This document shows positions 52,180 through 59,497 of a DNA stretch of 64,000 bases, one piece after another. A model generated the notes under the pieces. It did not search any database. It saw nothing but the letters and a program-made list of their open reading frames with translations, and was not told where the DNA came from. The stretch is from CAWELS01 sp964468205. Lineage in GTDB: Bacteria; Acidobacteriota; Terriglobia; Bryobacterales; Bryobacteraceae. Both the position numbers and the translations under genes were made by a program. The stretch is taken from assembly GCA_964468205.1 (NCBI GenBank), contig CAYXVG010000011.1:1-64000 (forward strand), read 5' to 3'. The number at the start of each line of letters is the position of its first letter. The first letter of the stretch is position 1.

Positions 52180-52207
52180 GCCCCGTATTCCGGGGCTTTC
52201 GTATTTT
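52180..52207 (+). terminator. Rho-independent-type hairpin
   Basis: A 6-bp GC stem GCCCCG / CGGGGC with a 5-nt loop (52180-52196), followed by TTTCGTATTTT. This is a plausible intrinsic terminator for the sigma/anti-sigma/Spy operon or for the short frame just upstream. Confidence 0.55.
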
Positions 52208-52277
52208 GGGCCGATTGCGCTGAAGCTTTCACTGCCGTCCCCGGAGAAGCGAGTTTCACTGGGACGCGGGAGGGATT

Positions 52278-52685
52278 ATGAGCGTGAGGTCCAATATTTT
52301 GCCCGATCAGGCGTCTCTTCGCGGACGCGACGGCGAACTCCTCAGTATTAAAGTCCGAACCGAACCACGCCGTCTGGAACGGGTTTTGGAAGCGCTGGCA
52401 TCGCTTCCCTTCCCCATTAACCCGCAGATCTATCATCAAGGGGGAATCGCCTATATCTACGGTGATGGACGGGAGGAGCGGAAGCACCTTACCATCGTAG
52501 AGTTTCCCGCCTTTTCCGATCAGTTGGAGTTGGTAAAGAAAGCCCTCCAACGTGCGGGTCTGCCGCCAGAGACGGCTCATGTCCGGCCGATGCTCGAAAA
52601 CATCCACACCGACCACTGTACGGAGGCGGCGCCAAGTGGAGCCCCCTACGCGAGGGTCATGTTCTACAAGCATCCACCCGCGTGA
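52278..52685 (+). CDS. Conserved-looking hypothetical protein (ACT-like fold)
   Basis: A 135-aa soluble protein not recognised. ATG 52278 has a good GGGAGGG ribosome site. The pattern is beta-alpha-beta: LSIKVRTEPRRLERVLEALA, INPQIYHQGGIAYIYGDGRE, LTIVEFPAFSDQLELVKKALQRAG, then APYARVMFYKHPPA. This would suit a ferredoxin-like small regulatory or ligand-binding domain. No signal peptide or membrane segment. It lies between a terminator-like hairpin and the Memo-AMMECR1 gene, and is probably its own unit. Confidence 0.65.
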   Translation: MSVRSNILPDQASLRGRDGELLSIKVRTEPRRLERVLEALASLPFPINPQIYHQGGIAYIYGDGREERKHLTIVEFPAFSDQLELVKKALQRAGLPPETAHVRPMLENIHTDHCTEAAPSGAPYARVMFYKHPPA

Positions 52686-52850
52686 TTGCGCCAGCCGCAC
52701 GCCCTGATGCAAGCGGATGTCATCTCCGCTCTCCGGCGCAGCCCGCGGCCTCGGGGCACGGTCCGCGAGAAGCCGATTACCGGGAGCCGTACGTCCGAAA
52801 TGTGGTCCAAATCCGCGCATCCAGCGATACAATGCTGATCGGAGGCTCTT

Positions 52851-54278
52851 ATGAGCGCCGCCCCAACCTACTACTCCCGCTACGCGGGCTGCTGGTATCC
52901 CTCGGACAGCGGCGAGCTTGAAGCGCTTATCGACAGGCTCATGTCCGAGTCAGCGAGCAGGGTGCGGGAGCCGCTTCTGCCGGGTGGCGCCGGTTTCGTC
53001 GTACCACACGCCGGGCCGGAGTACTCGGGACGCGTGGCTGCCGCTGTCTATCGCCATTTTTGCAAAACAAACCCACGCGCCGTGATTCTGCTCGGCTTCG
53101 CCCATCGCGGCGCCTCTCCGGGCCTCTGGATTCCTGAGGCCGGCGGCTACGCGACGCCGCTCGGCGAAACGACCGTCGACGAGACATTACGCTCCGCGCT
53201 TCTGCGGACAGGCGTCTTCCGCGCGGGTCCAATGGCGAGCTTCCAGGATCACTCGGTGGAGATACAGTTGCCGTTCTTGCAGCGGGTATGTCCGGGGGTT
53301 CCCATTGTTCCGGTCTACGTTTCACGACCCGAGGCGAGTTTGCGAAAACTCGGCGCCGAAGCTTTGGCAGATATTGCGGACTGGACCGTGCCGGTAGTGG
53401 CAAGTTCAGATTTCACCCACTACGGCGACGCCTTCTCCTACCGGCCGTTTCCTGTCGACAAGCAAACTCCAGCGCGCCTCCGCACTCTCGACGAGGCTCT
53501 TATCGACGCCGCCGGCACCCTGGACCCGGAATTCCTTCTCCGGACGCTCAGCTCGGAATCGGCCACGGTTTGCGGCCGTGAGCCGATCGCTCTGTTGCTC
53601 GAAATACTCGGAGCCGTGTCCGGCAGAGAGGATTTTTTCCAGTTCACCCTTGACTATGAAACGTCGGGAGACATCACGGGCGATTATTCGCACTGCGTCA
53701 GCTACGCCGCGCTAGGCTATTATCCTTGGCCGGCGATCCAGCTTACGGAAACGGAAGGCGAGTTGCTGCTTGAGAGCGCGCGACAGACGTTACGAAACCT
53801 TCAGGATACCGGCCTGCCCCGCCCGATCCCCCCGCCGCGATTGGAAGTAGGACTCCTCCGGAGGGCGGGCGCCTTCGTAACGATCCACCAAGGCGGCGAC
53901 CTCCGTGGCTGTATCGGGCGCGTCACCAGCCAGCAGCCGCTTGCGGAACTGATTCCGCAATTGACCCTCGCCGCGGCGACGGAGGACAGCCGCTTCCGGC
54001 CCATCGGCCGCGGCGAAACCGGCATCAACATCGAAATCTCGATCCTCTCACCCATGAAACTCCTCCCGAACCTCGACCGGTTCCGAATCGGCGTCGACGG
54101 TGGCTTGCTCCAAACCAGCGGACAAACCGGCCTCCTGCTCCCTCAGGTGGCCCACGGCCATACCTGGACCGCCGCGGATTTTCTGGCTGCCGTCGCGCGA
54201 AAGACCCACGTCAGTTCGAGCGTTTATCAGGACCCCGCAACACTCCTCTACACCTTTCGCGCACAGGTAATCTCCTAG
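52851..54278 (+). CDS. AmmeMemoRadiSam-type protein: Memo domain fused to AMMECR1 domain
   Basis: A 475-aa two-domain protein. Residues 1 to about 280 are a Memo-like domain (dioxygenase-related, iron-binding): AGCWYPSDSGELEAL, VVPHAGPEYSGRVAAA with His53, DHSVEIQLPFLQ and SSDFTHYGD. Residues about 290-475 are an AMMECR1 domain: GAFVTIHQGGDLRGCIGRV and AATEDSRFRPI. In many bacteria these are the B and A proteins of the AmmeMemoRadiSam system, encoded with a radical SAM enzyme; here they are fused and no radical SAM gene is adjacent. GGAGG lies just before the ATG. TACAAT at 52828-52833 may be the promoter -10. Confidence 0.92.
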   Translation: MSAAPTYYSRYAGCWYPSDSGELEALIDRLMSESASRVREPLLPGGAGFVVPHAGPEYSGRVAAAVYRHFCKTNPRAVILLGFAHRGASPGLWIPEAGGYATPLGETTVDETLRSALLRTGVFRAGPMASFQDHSVEIQLPFLQRVCPGVPIVPVYVSRPEASLRKLGAEALADIADWTVPVVASSDFTHYGDAFSYRPFPVDKQTPARLRTLDEALIDAAGTLDPEFLLRTLSSESATVCGREPIALLLEILGAVSGREDFFQFTLDYETSGDITGDYSHCVSYAALGYYPWPAIQLTETEGELLLESARQTLRNLQDTGLPRPIPPPRLEVGLLRRAGAFVTIHQGGDLRGCIGRVTSQQPLAELIPQLTLAAATEDSRFRPIGRGETGINIEISILSPMKLLPNLDRFRIGVDGGLLQTSGQTGLLLPQVAHGHTWTAADFLAAVARKTHVSSSVYQDPATLLYTFRAQVIS

Positions 54279-54610
54279 TGGCAGAGGGAGGAGACTGTCC
54301 AAGGACAACCAGCGAAAGCTCACAGCCAGCAGACAGCGCACGCCTGCCGCAAGCGCCGGGAAGGCCATATCTCGACGTTTGGCAGGTCACCCTTCCGGTC
54401 GGTGACACCTCTATTGAAAAAATCTTCTACTCTAATATCAACCACTTGCGCATTTGGCTGGCACGGATTCGCTGACCGGTTCGGCTACCGTTAGAACAGT
54501 TCGGGAAAGAGTTCCGGACTGAATACGGTGGATCATGGAACAGAAACCTGTTGTTATCTGGCCTGTCACCGGTCTGTGGTTCTAAGCTAGGCTTGAACAC
54601 CTGAAAGCTT

Positions 54611-54630
54611 CGTGCCCCCACAGAGGCACG
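54611..54630 (+). terminator. Short hairpin in the CHAT upstream region
   Basis: Perfect 6-bp inverted repeat CGTGCC / GGCACG with an 8-nt loop. It lies 330 bp after the Memo-AMMECR1 stop, and may end that transcript or a leader; no T-tract. Confidence 0.3.
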
Positions 54631-54686
54631 TCTCAAATGACCAACCATAAACTCGGCCGCCATACACACGGCGTAGTCTGGTATGA

Positions 54687-54723
54687 TTCCTAGGGGTACT
54701 ACTCGTTAGTGTACTCCTAGGAA
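54687..54723. promoter_or_regulatory. 13-bp inverted repeat, candidate operator
   Basis: Left arm TTCCTAGGGGTAC (54687-54699) and right arm GTACTCCTAGGAA (54711-54723) are complementary at 12 of 13 positions around an 11-nt spacer. The left arm starts at the last base of the TATGAT -10 box, so a protein bound here would occlude that promoter, or sit just upstream of the TAGACT box. Confidence 0.65.
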
Positions 54724-54742
54724 CTCCAGGCATAAGAGTTCC
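54720..54742. promoter_or_regulatory. 7-bp inverted repeat adjoining the operator
   Basis: Perfect arms GGAACTC (54720-54726) and GAGTTCC (54736-54742) with a 9-nt spacer, sharing GGAA with the right arm of the larger palindrome. The overlap would let two competing structures or two bound dimers form. Confidence 0.5.
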
Positions 54743-54774
54743 CAGCTCCCATTTCCGAAACATAGACTCCCTTG

Positions 54775-57207
54775 ATGCGGATCAGTGTTGCCGCTACAAG
54801 CGCCGCCATTCTGTTAATGGCTGTTGGGTTTGCAACGGTCCTCTTGCAGAGAAACTCCGAATCGGTGCAGGCAAGCGGCCAAGCGATGATTCAGGATGAA
54901 GGTTCTGAACCGCTGGCGCGTATGCGGGAGAAGTGTGTGGGTATGGCACGGGAGGGGGAGTACAGAGATGCCAGGAGCTGTTTCGAAAACGCCCGCCATC
55001 GGGCGGAAGCCCTGGGTTCAACGGAGTACTCGGCGCGGTTCCTCACGAACATCGCCAACATCGACCTCTACTCCCATCGGCTTCGTTCCGCAATGAAGGG
55101 CTATCTCGCGGCGCGGCAATATGCGGAGTCCGCGGACAACCGTGAGCTCACTTCGGCCTTGAACACCAATATATCCTGGGTCTATTCAATGCTGGGCGCC
55201 GACGACGAGGCGAGCGCTGCGATCATCGCGGCCGCAAAGGCCGTTCCCGCCCATCTTCGGGCCGAGCACCTGCCTAGAATCCGGATGCAGGAAGCGAATA
55301 TCGCCGCGCGGAGCGGCGATACCGGACGGGCGGTCGAGGCCGCAGCCGAAGCCTTGCTCTGGGCAGAGCGGGCCGGCGACATCCGAATGATGTGCGACAT
55401 CATGAGCGCGGTCGGATGGGAGCTTCTTCTGAAGGGGGAGGTGGAGCGCGCCGAGCCGTTCCTTATCGAGTCTTTCCGGCTTCACAAGTTTCAGGCTCAA
55501 CCGGTTCCCGATCACTGCTATCGCAACCTCGCGGTTTTGGAGATGCAGCGGGGCAACCTTGCCGCCGCACTGCAATTCATCAACCGCGCCCTGGAGGTTT
55601 CCGGCGAGGTCGCGCGACCCCTGCCTGCGTGGATGCTGCACTACCGCCGGGCTCTGATCCGGCGTGCGGCCGGAGACTCGTCCGGCGCGTTGAGCGACCT
55701 CGAGGCCGCCCTTGGTTTTGTCCAACAACTCCGTCTGGAAATGTTGCCTGCCGAGGCCATCCGCATTAGCGCCGGCGTTGAGTTGAGCGCCCTCTACCGC
55801 ACCTATATCGAGGTGGCAAACGAAGTCTTCGACATCCGTCCAGATCTTTCTCTCGCCGCGCGCTCCTTTGAGGCCGCCGAAGGCGGGCGGGCTCTCGCCC
55901 TGCGCGCCAGCCTCGACGAGATGGACGAAGTGCACGATCGGCTGCCGGTAGAATACTGGCACACGCTCCAGCAACTCACCGACTTGGAACAGAATCGGAT
56001 CGGGCGGCGTTCGAATGAGCCGGACGCGAGTGAACGGCTGCGGCGGCGCCTGACCGTTATGGAGATCGAGGCGGGACTGGCTTTGGACCTGGCGCCGGCC
56101 GCCGGAAGGGTCCGGCTCAAAGACATCCAGGCCGGGCTTCCGGGTGATCGCGCGCTGCTCGCCTTCAGCCTTTCGAAGTCTTTCTCCTACCTTTGGGCCG
56201 TCACCAGGGATCACTTGGAATTGCACCGGTTGCCGCCCGGAACCGAACTCGAACAGCTTTGCCGGGAATTCCAGCGGAGTGTCGAGGCGTCGTCGCCCGA
56301 GGCGTCCGAGGTTGGCGAGCGCCTGTATCAGTTGCTCTTCGGCGATCTTGGAGAAGAGGTACGGCGGATGCGCCAGTGGGATCTTGTGCCGGACGGCGCT
56401 CTATTCGAGACGCCACTGGCCGCGCTGGTGGCGGAGCGCCGCAACGGAGAGCCCGTCTATCTGATTGAACGCCACACTCTGCGCATGCTGCCCAGCGCTT
56501 CCATGCTTCTCGCCGCAAAGGGAACCGTTTGGGAGGGACCCGCGATGATCGTGGCCGATCCCGTCTATAACACCGCCGATCCGAGATGGAAGTTTCGTGA
56601 CGTGGACCCGGCGCTGCAATTAACACGGCTTGCGGGCGCTTCCCGGGAAGCCCGGCAGTGCGCGCAGGTTCTGGGTATGGCGTCGAACCGGCCGATTTTG
56701 CTTGCCGGAATGGGGGCGAACGCAAGGCGCGTGCGGGAGTCGCTCGCGGAACGGCCGGCCATGATTCACTTCGCGACGCATGTCATTACAGTTGGCGATC
56801 ATGACAAGAAAGGGTTAATAGCCCTGAGCCTGACGGAAGACGGCTCGATGAACTTACTCGGGCCGACGGGGATCGGAGCGCTCCGGACGTACGCCGGGTT
56901 GATCGTGATAAGCGGTTGCAGTTCCGGGGCGGGAGAGGTTCTCCCCGGAGAAGGGCTGCTCGGGCTGACCCGGGCGTGGCTGCGAGCGGGCGCCCACAGC
57001 GTGGCCGCAACTTACTGGCCTATACCGGATCATTCTGGAGAGATATTACAGGCGGTATACACACTGATAGAAGAACGAAAGAGAGAAGGACTTCCCATTG
57101 CGCCGCAGGAAGCGTTGCGGCAGGCGCAGATCGAAATGATCCGGTCAGGTGATTGGCGAAGTCAGACAGGATATTGGGCTGCCTATTTCCTAATAGGCAG
57201 AAGCTAG
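54775..57207 (+). CDS. TPR-CHAT domain protein (caspase-like protease)
   Basis: An 810-aa protein. An N-terminal hydrophobic segment (ISVAATSAAILLMAVGFATVLL) acts as signal or membrane anchor. About seven helical tetratricopeptide-type repeats span roughly residues 45-330, and a charged helical region follows. The C-terminal CHAT domain (about 470-810) is a caspase-fold peptidase with the catalytic dyad His669 in MIHFATH and Cys715 in VISGCSSGAGE. TPR-CHAT proteins cleave partner proteins after sensing a signal and appear in gasdermin or CRISPR-linked conflict systems. Its start is 6 nt after a TAGACT box. The sigma factor begins 8 nt after its stop, so the three genes form one unit. Confidence 0.9.
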   Translation: MRISVAATSAAILLMAVGFATVLLQRNSESVQASGQAMIQDEGSEPLARMREKCVGMAREGEYRDARSCFENARHRAEALGSTEYSARFLTNIANIDLYSHRLRSAMKGYLAARQYAESADNRELTSALNTNISWVYSMLGADDEASAAIIAAAKAVPAHLRAEHLPRIRMQEANIAARSGDTGRAVEAAAEALLWAERAGDIRMMCDIMSAVGWELLLKGEVERAEPFLIESFRLHKFQAQPVPDHCYRNLAVLEMQRGNLAAALQFINRALEVSGEVARPLPAWMLHYRRALIRRAAGDSSGALSDLEAALGFVQQLRLEMLPAEAIRISAGVELSALYRTYIEVANEVFDIRPDLSLAARSFEAAEGGRALALRASLDEMDEVHDRLPVEYWHTLQQLTDLEQNRIGRRSNEPDASERLRRRLTVMEIEAGLALDLAPAAGRVRLKDIQAGLPGDRALLAFSLSKSFSYLWAVTRDHLELHRLPPGTELEQLCREFQRSVEASSPEASEVGERLYQLLFGDLGEEVRRMRQWDLVPDGALFETPLAALVAERRNGEPVYLIERHTLRMLPSASMLLAAKGTVWEGPAMIVADPVYNTADPRWKFRDVDPALQLTRLAGASREARQCAQVLGMASNRPILLAGMGANARRVRESLAERPAMIHFATHVITVGDHDKKGLIALSLTEDGSMNLLGPTGIGALRTYAGLIVISGCSSGAGEVLPGEGLLGLTRAWLRAGAHSVAATYWPIPDHSGEILQAVYTLIEERKREGLPIAPQEALRQAQIEMIRSGDWRSQTGYWAAYFLIGRS

Positions 57208-57215
57208 AGAGACGG

Positions 57216-57944
57216 ATGTTAGTTATCAGCAGGATGCCGTCCCGGGAGGCAGTTCCCGGAGATGGTTCCGCACACCGGATACGGGCGATGGCGGACGATT
57301 CTCATGATGTAAGCAACCCACAGCGCGAAGAGCAGCCGTCGTATGCGCATTGGGCGGAACTCGTAGAGCGGATCCGGTCCGGCGATGAACGGGGCATGGA
57401 GGAACTCTACAAGGTCTTCTCGACAGGCATACGCTACTTCCTCTATCGCCAACTCGGCCAACAGGATGTGGAGGACAAGGTTCACGACACGTTCTTGATT
57501 GTGGTCCAGGCAATCCGCAAGGGAGAGTTGCGGGAGCCGGAACGGCTGATGGGATTTGTGCGCACGGTTACCCGGCGGCAGGTGGCGGCGCACATCCAGA
57601 AGGCCAGCAGCGTCCGGCGTGAGGAGACATGCCTGGAAGCGTCCGATCCCGTTATCGATGACCACGGAACTCCGGAGGAACAGGCGATTGCCAGGCAGCG
57701 GATCGAGATCATGAAGGACGTATTGAGAGGTATTTCCTCCCGCGACCGCGAGATCTTGACCCGCTACTATATTGAGGAACAAACGCAGGAGCAGATCTGC
57801 GCCGAGATGAAGCTCAGCGAGACGCAGTTCCGCCTGCTCAAATCGCGGGCAAAGGCCCGGTTTGGAGAGGTCGGGAAGCGCAAACTGGTTCGCCGGTCTT
57901 TGTCACGATTCATGATGAGATTTTCCGCCTCGTGCGGCCACTAG
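57216..57944 (+). CDS. Sigma-70 family sigma factor linked to CHAT
   Basis: A 242-aa sigma factor of the ECF-like class. Region 2 is GMEELYKVFSTGIRYFLYRQ, VEDKVHDTFLIVVQAI and PERLMGFVRTVTRRQVAAHI; region 4 is SSRDREILTRYYIEEQTQEQ and MKLSETQFRLLKSRAKARFG. ATG 57216 sits 8 nt after the CHAT stop; ATG 57234 and 57288 are alternatives, with no strong ribosome site at any. The C-terminal tail RRSLSRFMMRFSASCGH is basic. It is followed by a zinc-finger anti-sigma gene, so its likely job is to read a CHAT-dependent signal. Confidence 0.9.
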   Translation: MLVISRMPSREAVPGDGSAHRIRAMADDSHDVSNPQREEQPSYAHWAELVERIRSGDERGMEELYKVFSTGIRYFLYRQLGQQDVEDKVHDTFLIVVQAIRKGELREPERLMGFVRTVTRRQVAAHIQKASSVRREETCLEASDPVIDDHGTPEEQAIARQRIEIMKDVLRGISSRDREILTRYYIEEQTQEQICAEMKLSETQFRLLKSRAKARFGEVGKRKLVRRSLSRFMMRFSASCGH

Positions 57945-57992
57945 AACACTGGAGGGGAGCGATCTAAACCTAGACTGCTTGACTAGCAACTG

Positions 57993-58658
57993 ATGAAGAC
58001 GACACCATGGACTATGCCAGCCTCACCAGGTTTGCATCCATCTGACGATGACTTCGAACTCTACTCGCTGCGGCGCACCTCGGAAACCGACGTCGCCGGC
58101 ATCGAGGAGCATCTACTCGTGTGTGAACAGTGCCGGAATCGGCTGGAGGAGATTGACGCTTATGTAGCGGCCATGAAACAGGCGCTCGTGGAAGTGGAGC
58201 CGGAAACGGCGGCTCATGAAGAGCCGGTGGAGAAGACCTGGCGTTCATGGCTTGCGGCTGTCCCGCGGCCGGCATGGGCGGCTGCCGCGGCGGTTCTTGC
58301 GCTGGCGCTGGTATTCATTCCGGAGAGCCGCGCTCCGCGCGAGCTGCATAGCGTCCAACTTGAGACTTGGCGGGGGGCGCCGGACGGGATGAATTCATCT
58401 GTTCCGGCAGGGCAACCGCTCGCTATAACGGCGGACGTTACCGGTGTCACCGGTTTGAGCGGCTACGTAGTGGAGGTCGCTGATTCCGCCGGGGACGCGG
58501 TATTCACGGAATCGTACCCGGCGGGTGGCACAAAAATTGAATTGACGTTGGAGTCCGGCCTCGCGAGCGGCCAATACTGGGTCCGCGTCTACGAATCCGC
58601 CGGCCAAGAGGGCGGCCGCGGGGAACTGCTGCGCGAGTTCGGCTTACGGGTGGAATAA
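57993..58658 (+). CDS. Membrane anti-sigma factor with beta-sandwich periplasmic domain
   Basis: A 221-aa protein. A ZAS-type finger H-x3-C-x2-C is in EEHLLVCEQC around residues 38-47, preceded by a DDDFELYSL helix. One membrane helix follows (AWAAAAAVLALALVFIP), then a beta-sandwich domain of about 100 residues ending in SGQYWVRVYESAGQEGGRGE. The architecture is that of an anti-sigma factor whose outer domain could be cut or bound to free the sigma factor. It lies 48 bp after the sigma gene. TAGACT at 57971-57976 may give it a second promoter. Confidence 0.85.
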   Translation: MKTTPWTMPASPGLHPSDDDFELYSLRRTSETDVAGIEEHLLVCEQCRNRLEEIDAYVAAMKQALVEVEPETAAHEEPVEKTWRSWLAAVPRPAWAAAAAVLALALVFIPESRAPRELHSVQLETWRGAPDGMNSSVPAGQPLAITADVTGVTGLSGYVVEVADSAGDAVFTESYPAGGTKIELTLESGLASGQYWVRVYESAGQEGGRGELLREFGLRVE

Positions 58659-58671
58659 CGCCGGCTGCTCG

Positions 58672-58986
58672 TTAATTCGTTCGCTGCCGCGGGATGTAGG
58701 CGCCGTCGCGGAATGCGGCGAAAAACTGCTTGGTAAGAGGATGTACAACCGGTTCGCCGGAGGAGTCGGGGGCAAGATTCCGCTGGGCGACATAGGTTAG
58801 ACGGTCGCTGCCATGCACCAACACGCGGTACCAGGGCTGGTTCTTTGGCGGCCGGGTCCGCGCCACTTGATCGTACCACTCGTCATCGCCCAGAAAAACG
58901 GGGTCGACATCAAAGATGACGCCACGGTAATGAAACAGCAGATGGCGAATCGTCTGTCCGATTGCGAAATGGGCTTCCGAATTCAT
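58672..58986 (-). CDS. hspQ: Heat shock protein HspQ (YccV-like)
   Basis: A 104-aa hemimethylated-DNA-binding/HspQ family protein, the bacterial YccV fold that stimulates Lon proteolysis and affects DnaA stability in enterobacteria. Landmarks are FAIGQTIRHLLFHYRGVIFD, DPVFLGDDEWY, the RTRPPKNQPWYRVLV strand and YVAQRNLAPD with HP in EPVVHPLTKQFF. ATG 58986 has GGAGGGG upstream; the longer frame adds nothing. It lies 29 bp after the DUF423 gene on the same strand, so the two are likely co-transcribed. Convergent with the anti-sigma gene. Confidence 0.92.
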   Translation of the reverse strand: MNSEAHFAIGQTIRHLLFHYRGVIFDVDPVFLGDDEWYDQVARTRPPKNQPWYRVLVHGSDRLTYVAQRNLAPDSSGEPVVHPLTKQFFAAFRDGAYIPRQRTN

Positions 58987-59015
58987 GCCTATTCCCCTCC
59001 GGCCGGGTCTTGCCG

Positions 59016-59399
59016 CTAACGGGATCCGCGTAAGAGCGCCACGGCCAGAAAAAACCAGGCCGCTATGAACGCCAGCCCGCCGATCGGCGTGATCGCTCCC
59101 AGTGTCCGCACTCCGGTCACCGCCAGGAGATACAGACTGCCGGAGAAGATCACGATCCCTCCCAGGAGCAGGGCGCAGACCCAATTATTCGATGACGGCT
59201 GGATAGATGCGGCGCGCGGCAGCACGGAAACAACGAGAAGTCCCAGAGCGTGGATGAAATGATAGAAGACAGCGCGCTCATACACCCCGATCGAGTATTC
59301 GTCGAGCCGGCCCCTCAGGCCGTGAGCGCCAAAGGCGCCAAGGATGACGGCAAGTCCCAGAGCAATTGCGGCAATGGCAGTCCAGTTCATGTCAATCAC
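59016..59399 (-). CDS. DUF423 family membrane protein
   Basis: A 127-aa membrane protein of the DUF423 (YgdD) family, with four helices: AAIALGLAVILGAFGAHGL, VFYHFIHALGLLVVSVL, ALLLGGIVIFSGSLYLLAV and ITPIGGLAFIAAWFFLAVAL. The GAFGAHGL and YHFIHALGLL motifs are diagnostic. No function is known. GTG 59399 is chosen because GGAGGG precedes it by 4 nt; ATG 59390 is 14 nt away. It is upstream of hspQ in the same direction. Confidence 0.92.
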   Translation of the reverse strand: MIDMNWTAIAAIALGLAVILGAFGAHGLRGRLDEYSIGVYERAVFYHFIHALGLLVVSVLPRAASIQPSSNNWVCALLLGGIVIFSGSLYLLAVTGVRTLGAITPIGGLAFIAAWFFLAVALLRGSR

Positions 59400-59497
59400 A
59401 GCGCCCTCCGGCGCTTCTCTTCAGCTAACCACAAACTGAGGCACAACGGCCGGCGGCCTGCCGCTGGAGCGGAGCCAGGGAAGCGAAGCGGCCGGCG

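Larger units (their letters stand above)
54279..54774. promoter_or_regulatory. Upstream regulatory region of the CHAT/sigma module
   Basis: About 495 bp, richer in A/T than its flanks and without a convincing gene (one 65-codon GTG frame is unconvincing). It contains a hairpin at 54611-54630, two inverted repeats at 54687-54742 and two possible promoters: TATGAT at 54682-54687, with TG one base ahead (extended -10), and TAGACT at 54763-54768, 6 nt before the CHAT start. Confidence 0.55.

Noticed and set aside
54278..54475. A 65-codon GTG frame directly after the Memo-AMMECR1 stop
   Set aside because: No ribosome site, no domain, and it runs into an A/T-rich regulatory region; chance length is likely.
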